NCBI GenBank assembly: GCA_019752235.1
Contig: JAIEMI010000035.1
Span: 1 to 40,870, forward strand
Source of the DNA: Rhodospirillaceae bacterium
GTDB taxonomy: Bacteria; Pseudomonadota; Alphaproteobacteria; Rhodospirillales; Rhodospirillaceae
Reading direction: 5' to 3'
Length of the DNA: 40,870 nucleotides
Below are positions 1 through 6,794 of the stretch, in pieces (the stretch's first letter is position 1; every line of letters starts with the position of its first letter). A model generated the notes under the pieces. It did no database searches, was not told where the DNA came from, and worked only from the letters and a program-made list of their open reading frames with translations. Position numbers and translations under genes: made by a program.

Positions 1-108
1 GATCTGGAAGGCCTGAAGTTCACCTTCGGCAAGCCCCTCGCCCCGCACCCCAACCTGCAGCGTTGGATCGAGGCGCGCTTCCAGGCCCTCACCGCCGCGG
101 CGGGCTAA
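1..108 (+). CDS. C-terminal end of an unidentified protein (truncated by window edge)
   Basis: Frame 1 is open from the first base to a TAA at 106-108 and encodes the last 35 residues of a protein ending FQALTAAAG. The segment NLQRWIEARFQAL looks like an amphipathic C-terminal helix of the sort seen at the end of glutathione S-transferase-like proteins, but too little is present to assign a family. The next gene begins about 70 bases downstream on the same strand with its own ribosome binding site. Confidence 0.45.
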   Translation, partial: DLEGLKFTFGKPLAPHPNLQRWIEARFQALTAAAG

Positions 109-176
109 AACCCCACCTAAAGACGCTGAAGATTGCTAAGCTCGCCCGGTCTGCGATCGCAACCGGGAGGGTTTTT

Positions 177-743
177 ATGGACGGACAAAAACGCCGCGCG
201 TTTCTGCGCGGCATTGCCCGCGTGGGCGGGCTGCTGCTTGGCGGGCTTGCCTTAAGCCGTGCAGCCGAGGCCGCCGCCGCGCCGAAAGCCGGCGGGCTGC
301 TGCCGCCGCCGAGTTTTCTTCACGTGGCGATCAATGTGCAGGACATCGAACGCGCTACAAAATTCTACGTCGAGGCTTTGGGATTCGAGCGCCTCAACGA
401 CATTAAGCCCGACGCCAAGGCCAACAAGATCATGGGCTTTCCCGATACCGACATCAAAGCGCGGCAGTTGCGCCTGGCCGGGGGCCTGACGCTGCTGATG
501 CGCGAGTTCGTCGCGCCGCGGTATAGCGGTGTGCGCGATGTCCCCGCCATGAACAAGACCGCACTCGTGAACTTCGCCGTGCGCGTCGACGACATCGACC
601 GCGTGGCGAAGAAGGTGGAGGAACTGGGCGGCACCGTGGTGGTTGAGACGCGCACGCGCGAAGGCACGCCGGAGAAACCCGGCCCCGACGTGGTCTTCTG
701 CTTCGATCCGGACGGAATTCGGACGGAGTTGGTGAGGATTTAA
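177..743 (+). CDS. Tat-exported VOC (glyoxalase/dioxygenase-fold) protein
   Basis: The protein is 188 aa from ATG 177, chosen because GGGAGGG lies just upstream; the ORF-track start at 63 would run back into the previous gene. The N-terminus KRRAFLRG followed by a glycine/leucine-rich stretch and an Ala-rich cleavage region is a twin-arginine signal, so the protein should be exported folded. The mature part (from about residue 40) carries paired VOC beta-alpha-beta motifs: FLHVAINVQDIERATKFY at the start, VNFAVRVDDIDRVAKKVEELG in the second half and DPDGIRTELV at the end. The His in the first strand and the Glu in the last strand are at places where VOC enzymes bind metal. The substrate is unknown. 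A related Tat-VOC gene lies at 1946-2551 beyond a convergent CMD-domain gene. Confidence 0.85.
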   Translation: MDGQKRRAFLRGIARVGGLLLGGLALSRAAEAAAAPKAGGLLPPPSFLHVAINVQDIERATKFYVEALGFERLNDIKPDAKANKIMGFPDTDIKARQLRLAGGLTLLMREFVAPRYSGVRDVPAMNKTALVNFAVRVDDIDRVAKKVEELGGTVVVETRTREGTPEKPGPDVVFCFDPDGIRTELVRI

Positions 744-748
744 TCTGA

Positions 749-849
749 TTGTCACCCCGGCCAAGCGAAGCGCGAGCCGGGGTCCATCTATCAACCAAAT
801 TCCGCTCGTGCGGATGAGGAATGGATACCCGCTTACGCGGGTATGACAC
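749..849. repeat. Intergenic palindromic repeat (REP-like), two hairpins
   Basis: The gap between the convergent VOC and CMD genes holds two palindromes: CACCCCGG...CCGGGGTCC at about 753-785 and GGATACCCGC TTAC GCGGGTATGA at about 823-846. This paired arrangement is typical of dispersed intergenic repeats of alphaproteobacterial genomes and could also act as a bidirectional transcription end. Genome-wide copy number cannot be seen from this window. Confidence 0.6.
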
Positions 850-855
850 CGGAAT

Positions 856-1761
856 TTATTTCTTCTTCTTGCCCTTCTTAGCGGGTGGTTTCTTTGCTGC
901 TTTCTTCGCGGGCTTTTTGGCCGGGGCTTTTTTCGCGGCCGCTTTCTTGGCGGGCGCGGATTTGGCTTTGGCCGATGCTTTCGCGGGAGGCGCCGGGGCA
1001 TTGCTCTGGCCCCAGACTTCCAGCATCGCGGGCACGCCGAGCGTCAGCGCATGGATACCCAGCACGCTGGTGCACATATAGGTTTCCATGATCTCTTCGA
1101 TGGTCGCGCCGTGCTTCAGCGCCTGCTTGATGTGGATGCGCAGGTCCGGGCCGTAGAGCGAGGTCGAGGACGAAGCGATAGCGATGTAGATCAATTCCCG
1201 GACCTTGGGCGGCAGCACCTGGTTTTTATACGGCGGCGTGGACAGGCCCAGGTAGGATTCAAAGAAATCCGGCGTGAGTTGCAGGATGCCGTCCAGCAGA
1301 TGGCTCCAATGACCGGTGGTTTCGGTGAAGCGCTGCTTCAGCTCCACCTGGCGCGGCGTGAGCTGGCGCTGCACTTCCGAACCGCGGCCCATGCCCTTCA
1401 TTTCTTCGATCATCAACGGCACGCCGAGCATCAGGGTGTGAATGCCCTGCACGGAGGCGATCTGATAGACCTCCATGATCTCTTCCTGGGTCGCGCCGTA
1501 ACGCTTGGCGTTGCCGAGGTGAACCTTCAGGCCTTGATAGTGCTGGTGGGTGGTGGATGCGTCGATGGCGATGAAGATAAGTTCCTTCACCTTCGGCTCC
1601 AGCGCGCCGGTCTTGAGCGGCGCCGCCGAGTAATACATGTAGGCTTCGAGGAACTCGGGATCGAGCAGCAAGACGTTGTCCCACAGCGAGGCCCAGTAGC
1701 CGCGCGCCTTGATGAAATCTTCCTTGAGCTTGATGCGTCGTGCGTCGAGTTGCTGAGCCAT
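856..1761 (-). CDS. Double carboxymuconolactone-decarboxylase (CMD/AhpD-fold) protein with lysine/alanine-rich tail
   Basis: The protein is 301 aa, with AAAGGA before the ATG at 1761. Residues about 20-120 and 150-255 are two copies of the CMD fold, each with the pattern KVKELIFIAI/KVRELIYIAI, then HLGNAKRYGATQEEIMEV or HIKQALKHGATIEEIMET, then a hydrophobic helix ending in GVP. The CxxC redox pair of AhpD is absent from both copies (THQH and TSLY occupy the region), so peroxidase-type thiol chemistry is unlikely and decarboxylase-like or binding activity is more plausible. Residues about 258-301 are a strongly basic tail of PAKKA/KKAAAKK repeats like histone H1 or AlgP C-termini. Such a tail could bind nucleic acid or polyanions. 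It is convergent with the VOC gene across a palindromic repeat. Confidence 0.8.
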   Translation of the reverse strand: MAQQLDARRIKLKEDFIKARGYWASLWDNVLLLDPEFLEAYMYYSAAPLKTGALEPKVKELIFIAIDASTTHQHYQGLKVHLGNAKRYGATQEEIMEVYQIASVQGIHTLMLGVPLMIEEMKGMGRGSEVQRQLTPRQVELKQRFTETTGHWSHLLDGILQLTPDFFESYLGLSTPPYKNQVLPPKVRELIYIAIASSSTSLYGPDLRIHIKQALKHGATIEEIMETYMCTSVLGIHALTLGVPAMLEVWGQSNAPAPPAKASAKAKSAPAKKAAAKKAPAKKPAKKAAKKPPAKKGKKKK

Positions 1762-1945
1762 AACCGGTCCTTTTTGCGAATCAAATCTGCGGCATCTTAG
1801 TGAGTTGGCGCGTTTTTGACACCTCTCCGATGCCGGGGCGTTCTGCTATCATTTTCGGGTATTCCGCGCCAGACGCCGAGATCATTTCAGCAGGCGGATA
1901 GATGGCGTGCGTACCACGTAAAGACATCGCCTCGGGAGGGTTACA

Positions 1946-2551
1946 ATGTCGCAAGTCTCAGGTTTTCCACTGAATACGTCCATCGCGCGCCGCGGGCTCT
2001 TCGGCCGCGCACTCGCGCTCGGCGCGGGCCTTTTCGGCGTAAAAACGGCGTCCGCCGCGGCGCCCGGGCTGCCGCCGGCCCCCACGGTTCTCAACCTCGG
2101 CCTCAACGTCAGCGACCTCGATCGCTCGTTGTTGTTCTACACCAAAGCGCTGGGCTTCGAGGACGCGGGCGTGGTGGTGTCGGACCCGCCCAACGGCGCG
2201 ACGGTGTTCTTCGGCCGCAACGGCGCGGACTACCTGAAAAGCTATAACAATGTCGCAAAACTGCGCGTGCACCACGCCCGCATGGGCGGCGTGATGCTGC
2301 TGCTGCGCGAGTTCCAGAATCCGAAATACATCGGTACCACCGAGACCCCGCCCACCCATCAGCTCGGCATGTGCAACCTGTCGATCCGTGTCGACAGCAT
2401 CGAGCGCGTCAATGCCCTCATGCGCCAATATGGCGGACAGGTCTTTGAAGGCACCTGGGTGAAAAAAGGCACCAAAAAAGGCAATGGCGGCGTGGGGATG
2501 ATTTTCGGGGCCGATCCCGACGGAATTCAGATTGAACTGGTCGAGATTTGA
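1946..2551 (+). CDS. Second exported VOC (glyoxalase-fold) protein
   Basis: The protein is 201 aa from ATG 1946, with GGGAGG seven bases upstream. IARRGLFGRALALGAG followed by KTASAA is a twin-arginine-type signal with an Ala-x-Ala cleavage site near residue 35. The VOC motifs are VLNLGLNVSDLDRSLLFYTKALGF, the strand GVMLLLREF, LSIRVDSIERVNALM and DPDGIQIELVEI. It resembles the protein at 177-743 over its whole length, including the shared (L/M)LLREF strand, so the two are paralogues. The first-strand metal position is Asn instead of His, so the two may differ in metal use or one may not be catalytic. The physiological substrate cannot be read from the sequence. Confidence 0.83.
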   Translation: MSQVSGFPLNTSIARRGLFGRALALGAGLFGVKTASAAAPGLPPAPTVLNLGLNVSDLDRSLLFYTKALGFEDAGVVVSDPPNGATVFFGRNGADYLKSYNNVAKLRVHHARMGGVMLLLREFQNPKYIGTTETPPTHQLGMCNLSIRVDSIERVNALMRQYGGQVFEGTWVKKGTKKGNGGVGMIFGADPDGIQIELVEI

Positions 2552-2607
2552 TTTTTGTTGCCGCAATTATGGGCTAAGACTGCAGCCCCATTACCAGGGA
2601 GTGTTTG

Positions 2608-3090
2608 ATGAAAACCCGTTTCGTTCTGACCGCGCTTGCTTTAGCCGCCGCCTTCACTTCGGCGCCCGGCATGGCCGCGGATGCCGCCAAAGGAGCCGCC
2701 ATGTCTGAAGACTTTCTGACCGCCAACGCCAAGAAGCCGGGTTGGAAAACCACCCCCAGCGGCCTGCAGTACCATGTCGATAAGGAAGTGAAAGGCGCGA
2801 AGAAGCCCGCGCCCGGCAGCGTCGTGACCGTGCATTACGCCGGCACGCTGACCGACGGCACCGAGTTCGACAGCTCCATCAAGCGCGGCGAGCCCGCCAC
2901 CTTCCCGCTGCCCAACGTGATCCAGGGCTGGCAGGAAGGCGTGCCGATGATGGGTGTCGGCGAATCCTGGACCTTTGCGATCCCCTATCAACTGGCTTAC
3001 GGCGCGCAAGGCCGTCCGCCCGTGATCCCGCCCGCCGCGACGCTGATCTTCAAGATCGAGTTGATCTCCGCCAAGACGCTCGCGCCGTAA
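2608..3090 (+). CDS. FKBP-type peptidyl-prolyl cis-trans isomerase, exported
   Basis: The protein is 160 aa. ATG 2608 is preferred over the TTG at 2605 given in the ORF track, because GGGAG sits about six bases before it. An N-terminal hydrophobic stretch ending in GMAADA is a Sec signal, placing the enzyme in the periplasm. The FKBP domain occupies about residues 55-155: VVTVHYAGTLTDGTEFDSS, VIQGWQEGVPMMGVGE, the Tyr-Gly of LAYGAQGRPPVIPPAATLIF and the closing strand FKIELI. These are the conserved ligand-binding residues of active FKBPs. Its role is folding of exported proteins by proline isomerisation. A rho-independent terminator follows directly. Confidence 0.93.
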   Translation: MKTRFVLTALALAAAFTSAPGMAADAAKGAAMSEDFLTANAKKPGWKTTPSGLQYHVDKEVKGAKKPAPGSVVTVHYAGTLTDGTEFDSSIKRGEPATFPLPNVIQGWQEGVPMMGVGESWTFAIPYQLAYGAQGRPPVIPPAATLIFKIELISAKTLAP

Positions 3091-3106
3091 AGACACCGCT
3101 TGAGAT

Positions 3107-3139
3107 AAAAAGCGCGTGGGGTGACTCGCGCGCTTTTTT
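3107..3139 (+). terminator. Rho-independent terminator after the FKBP gene
   Basis: AAAAAGCGCG and CGCGCTTTTT form a stem around a short loop, followed by a T tract. It lies between convergent genes and overlaps the stop codon of the TerB-like gene, so it probably serves both strands. Confidence 0.8.
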
Positions 3140-3596
3140 ATTGGCCCAGTCCCAAGCGCTCCCGTACGCGCCGGCGCGCCGCGCCGCGATCGAAGTCCGA
3201 CACGTAGAGCAGGCCCGCGACCTTGCGGATCATGGCGTCTTCGTGGGCATCGAGTACGCCGTCGGCGTAGGCGACTTCCCACAGCATCTCGATCACTTCG
3301 ACGCGCTGCGCCTCGTCCATATCCTTCAGCAGCTTGCGGACGAAGGTGAACAGCTCCAGGGATTGCCCCGCCGCGTCTTCGGACGCCTGCAGCAGTTCCT
3401 CGGTGGCGTCGGCGGGAAGGTCGAAGCGATCCGCGAGCAAACCCTTGATGGCCCGGCGCTCGGGCGCACCGAAGACATCATCGCGGAAAGCCGCCTCGAC
3501 CAGCAAAGCGCCGACCGCGATCTGGGTGTCATTCTTTTTCTGTTTTGACGGCGCGGCGGCATCGCCGCGCAAAACGGCGTAAAGACGATCGAACAT
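3138..3596 (-). CDS. TerB-like (tellurite-resistance TerB fold) protein
   Basis: The protein is 152 aa, all-helical by composition, and lacks a signal peptide. The segments IAVGALLVEAAFRDDVFGAPERRAI and MLWEVAYADGVLDAHEDAMIRKVAGLL are the two halves of the TerB fold, each with the acidic D-x-x-x-x-x-x-E pattern (DDVFGAPE, DGVLDAHE) that binds metal in TerB. Members are widespread and rarely linked to real tellurite resistance. Its ATG overlaps the stop of the upstream ABM gene as TAATG, so the two are probably translationally coupled. Confidence 0.8.
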   Translation of the reverse strand: MFDRLYAVLRGDAAAPSKQKKNDTQIAVGALLVEAAFRDDVFGAPERRAIKGLLADRFDLPADATEELLQASEDAAGQSLELFTFVRKLLKDMDEAQRVEVIEMLWEVAYADGVLDAHEDAMIRKVAGLLYVSDFDRGAARRRVRERLGLGQ

Positions 3597-3952
3597 TAAC
3601 GGATGAACCCACCAAAATCTGCGTAGTAGACTGGACCCAATCCGGCGAGGCCCTTCTTCACGTCTTCGCCCGGCTTACCGTAGACCGTGAAGCGCACGGG
3701 CTTTACCAGCGGCATGAAGCGCGCGGCGAAGTTTTTCCCAAAGCTAACAAGGTACGTCATGGCCGCGGCGGAATCTTTATAGTGCTCGAAGATATGGAAG
3801 ACGCCGTCGGCGCCTGCGTTCCAGTGATAGGCCAGCGTGCCCGGCTCGTTCGCCTTGGTGGCGTCGGACATTTCCTTCGACATGGCCTTGAAGGCGTCCA
3901 CCTTATCCGGCTGTACCGCGACTTCGAAAACCCAGTAAACGTGATCGGTCAT
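3596..3952 (-). CDS. Antibiotic biosynthesis monooxygenase (ABM) family protein
   Basis: The protein is 118 aa from ATG 3952. The ORF-track start at 3970 is rejected because GGGGAGGA, the likely ribosome binding site, falls inside that extension. VYWVFEVAVQPDKVDAFKAM, then EPGTLAYHW, then VFHIFEHYKDSAAAMTYL is the ordinary ABM ferredoxin-like barrel: strand, helix, Glu-Pro-Gly, strand, E-x-Y. Small ABM proteins act as cofactor-free oxygenases on quinols or are uncharacterised. It is followed by a TerB-like gene in a TAATG overlap. Confidence 0.78.
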   Translation of the reverse strand: MTDHVYWVFEVAVQPDKVDAFKAMSKEMSDATKANEPGTLAYHWNAGADGVFHIFEHYKDSAAAMTYLVSFGKNFAARFMPLVKPVRFTVYGKPGEDVKKGLAGLGPVYYADFGGFIR

Positions 3953-3995
3953 TAGAAGCGTCCTCCCCATGTGAGGGCGCTACTTTAAGGCCTGA

Positions 3996-5237
3996 CTACC
4001 AGGGTGCATAGGCCGCGGCGTGCGCCGTCATTTGGCGTTTGCGTGCGGCGGCATCGGCGCGCGGCACGCCCGGCGGCAAAGCTTTTGCAAGGTCCGCCAG
4101 CGGCACGAGGGCCGTCTGTAAGGTCGGCGCGGGGCCTTTGTAATGCGGATCAAGTCCCGCCCAACGCACGAAGGTGATGCCTTCTTCCATGCCGGCAGGA
4201 TCGACCCAGTTGGCGACACCGGGATCGCGTATGGAAATAACAAAGGTGTAACTCCCATCGGGGTTCGGCGCGGAACGTACCGTGCCCAAGGCGCCGCGGT
4301 GATTCAGATAGTCACCGAGGCCGCCCCACACATTGTTGACGGGCACCACGGCATAAGCCGCGCCGCCCAGCGTCAACGTGAACACCAGCGCCTCGTCGGA
4401 TTTGATTTTGTAGTGACCCGCCGCGTAAGCCTGCGACACCGCATAGATGCCGCCTTGATGCACCATGGGCGCTGGAAACGTGTTGGCCGGTTTGCCGTAG
4501 ATCATCTTCTCGGCGATGAACAACATGTCATCGACCATCTTGCGTAACCGGAAGGGAAAACACCTTAACGCATCGGCCTCGGTCAGCGGCGGGCGCGTCG
4601 CGGGGCCGAGCCGCTCGACCGAGAGCTTATAAGGCCGCTGCACGGTGATGTCCGTCAGCATGTCGCGGATCAGCACCTGGATGGCGCCGGGTTTGGTTTG
4701 CAGATGATTGACGCGCACCTTTTCGGGTTTTGTCTCCGGCGCATCGGGGTCGATGGTCAGCGTGAAGCGGCCGTTGGCATCAAACGCGATATGCCGTGCC
4801 GACAGGTTGGCGAGATACGCTTGCGCCGCCGTCAGCACCGCGAATTCGGCAACGCCCGGCGCTTGGCCTACGGTCTCACCGCGGATCACATAGCGCGATG
4901 AGTCGTCGATGGTGATGAAGCGGTAGGCATAGTCGGGGTTGGGATTGCCCTGCTTGGTGCCGGGAACAGGCACGCCGTCCACCGTATGCGCGAAGCGGAA
5001 GAAGGAATGGAGACGCGGATGGACGGCGTCCTGATTCAGGGCATCCATAGCGGCGCAGAGCTTCACCTGCTCGAATTCGAAATCGAACAGAGCATGTTGT
5101 GCGGCGCTGGGTTTTACGCGTTCGATCCAATGCGCCGCGACTTCTTTTGCAGCCGCAATGGCTTCGGGCTTTTGAAGCAGGCGCACGGCCGCCAACTCAA
5201 TCTCGCGCTGCTGCGGCGTATCCAAGGGGTCAGCCAT
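3996..5237 (-). CDS. Uncharacterised 413-residue protein (possibly DUF1214-related)
   Basis: ATG 5237 is preceded by GGGAGGACGTC, a strong ribosome binding site. There is no signal peptide. The N-terminal half is helical. The middle contains NPNPDYAYRFITIDDSSRYVIRGE and the C-terminal half has strand-rich segments such as ALVFTLTLGGAAYAVVPVNNVWGG and SYTFVISIRDPGVANWVD. The combination NPD-YR...Y-I-G with a late beta domain recalls DUF1214-type proteins, but I am not certain. No catalytic motif is evident. It is divergent from the sulfotransferase gene, with about 190 bases between the starts. Confidence 0.7.
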   Translation of the reverse strand: MADPLDTPQQREIELAAVRLLQKPEAIAAAKEVAAHWIERVKPSAAQHALFDFEFEQVKLCAAMDALNQDAVHPRLHSFFRFAHTVDGVPVPGTKQGNPNPDYAYRFITIDDSSRYVIRGETVGQAPGVAEFAVLTAAQAYLANLSARHIAFDANGRFTLTIDPDAPETKPEKVRVNHLQTKPGAIQVLIRDMLTDITVQRPYKLSVERLGPATRPPLTEADALRCFPFRLRKMVDDMLFIAEKMIYGKPANTFPAPMVHQGGIYAVSQAYAAGHYKIKSDEALVFTLTLGGAAYAVVPVNNVWGGLGDYLNHRGALGTVRSAPNPDGSYTFVISIRDPGVANWVDPAGMEEGITFVRWAGLDPHYKGPAPTLQTALVPLADLAKALPPGVPRADAAARKRQMTAHAAAYAPW

Positions 5238-5429
5238 GACGTCCTCCCATCCATATAATAAGCAGAGTAGAGAGGCCGTTGCGAGGCGTCCACGGACTCA
5301 AGCCAAGAGGGGCATGACCCAAAAGCGCAAATCTGGCCTCCTTTTACGCCTCACCGACTTTTGCGTTGTCGCCCCGGCGCGAAGGTGATCAGCTTTCATG
5401 GTCTGGGTGGAGGTCTGGGAGGACAGCAC

Positions 5430-6707
5430 ATGGCGGAAAATAAAGATCGTCGCGATCTGTGGAGCATCAAGTCGCGCCCCGAATGGCTGGCGCAATTCAA
5501 CGCGCTGGAAAGCTTGGTGGACATCAGAACCACTGTGCCGCTGGACGAAGCTTCGCTGCTGGCCGCCGCCACGGAACGCACGGGCCTCTCCGACTTCGGC
5601 GACGAGGATGGATGGCGCACGCATTTCCGGATTCTGCTCAAGGCCATCGAGACCGAAGCCAAGCTCAACTTCATGGGACGGATTCTCACGCGCGTCGATC
5701 TCGTCAATTTCCTGTGCGTGCGGCTGTACATCACCAACGCTTACAAGCTGCATCCCGAGATCGACAAGGAAGTCATCACCGAGCCGGTATTCATTCTCGG
5801 CTTCGGCCGCTCCGGCACCACCATCCTGCATGAGGTGCTGGCGCTCGATCCGCAATTCCGTTCGGTACGCCGCTGGGAGGCCACGTATCCATGGCCCGCG
5901 CCGGAAGCCGCCACCTATGAAACCGACCCGCGCGCCGCCAAGGCCGACAAGCATGTGGAGTTCGTGTGGCGCATCAGTCCCGAGTGGCGCAAGGTCCACG
6001 CCTGGGGCGGCGCCCTGCCCGTCGAGGACATCGAGTTCACCTGGTCGGCGTTCATGTCCGAAGTCTGGGTCACGGCGTTCCAGATTCCCGGTTTCGAGAA
6101 ATACTTCGAGAAGCAGGACGTGGCCTATCACCTCGCCTGGCACAAACGCTTCATCAAGCTGCTGCAGTGGAAACACAAGAAGCCGCATTGGCTTTTCAAG
6201 AACCCCACGCACATGCCGCGCCTGCCCGATCTCCTAAAAGCCTATCCGGACGCCAAGATCATCATTCCGCACCGCGATCCCATCACCTCCAATGACTCGG
6301 TGGTGAACGTCATGGGCGTGATCTACTCCTGGCGCACCGACGATCCCTACGGCGGCGGCGTGGGCGACGAATGGATGCTGCCGGAACCGCGCGCGAAGAT
6401 CTGGGACATGGTCATCGACCACATCGAAACCGGTAAGCTGCGCAAGGGTTTCCACACCAACGTGCTCTATGCCGCATTCATCAAGGATCCGGGCGCGTCG
6501 ATCCGCGCCATCTACGCCGACCTCGGGCTGACACTGACGGATGACGTCCTGAAGAAACAGCTCGACTTCCTGAACGAGCGCCACCAGGGCACCATGGGCA
6601 ACACCGCGAAGTACGACAAACTCGCCGCCGACAGCCCACAGATGAAACACGAACGCGCGGTGTATAAGAAGTATCAGGATTATTTCGGTGTGCCGAATGA
6701 GACTTGA
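5430..6707 (+). CDS. Sulfotransferase family protein
   Basis: The protein is 425 aa from ATG 5430, selected because GGGAGGA lies ten bases upstream; the earlier GTG at 5361 lacks a site. It has the PAPS-dependent sulfotransferase signature: VFILGFGRSGTTILHEVLAL (about residue 115; 5'-phosphosulfate loop GRSGTT) and IIIPHRDPITSNDSVVNV (about residue 275; 3'-phosphate loop with Arg and Ser). Between them is HWLFKNPTHMPRLPDLLKAYPDAK, usual for the subgroup that modifies lipids or small molecules. No signal peptide or membrane segment is seen, so it is probably cytoplasmic. Its acceptor is unknown. Confidence 0.88.
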   Translation: MAENKDRRDLWSIKSRPEWLAQFNALESLVDIRTTVPLDEASLLAAATERTGLSDFGDEDGWRTHFRILLKAIETEAKLNFMGRILTRVDLVNFLCVRLYITNAYKLHPEIDKEVITEPVFILGFGRSGTTILHEVLALDPQFRSVRRWEATYPWPAPEAATYETDPRAAKADKHVEFVWRISPEWRKVHAWGGALPVEDIEFTWSAFMSEVWVTAFQIPGFEKYFEKQDVAYHLAWHKRFIKLLQWKHKKPHWLFKNPTHMPRLPDLLKAYPDAKIIIPHRDPITSNDSVVNVMGVIYSWRTDDPYGGGVGDEWMLPEPRAKIWDMVIDHIETGKLRKGFHTNVLYAAFIKDPGASIRAIYADLGLTLTDDVLKKQLDFLNERHQGTMGNTAKYDKLAADSPQMKHERAVYKKYQDYFGVPNET

Positions 6708-6794
6708 GCCGGTTTCCCCTGACGCGCGCATTACGCGATTCTGGTAGTGACCCCTCGACTTTTGCGGTGATAGGCTGTCCCGCGAGGGGACAAC

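Noticed and set aside
1816-1852. Possible promoter TTGACA...TATCAT upstream of the second VOC gene
   Set aside because: The spacer is 25 bases, too long for a sigma-70 promoter.
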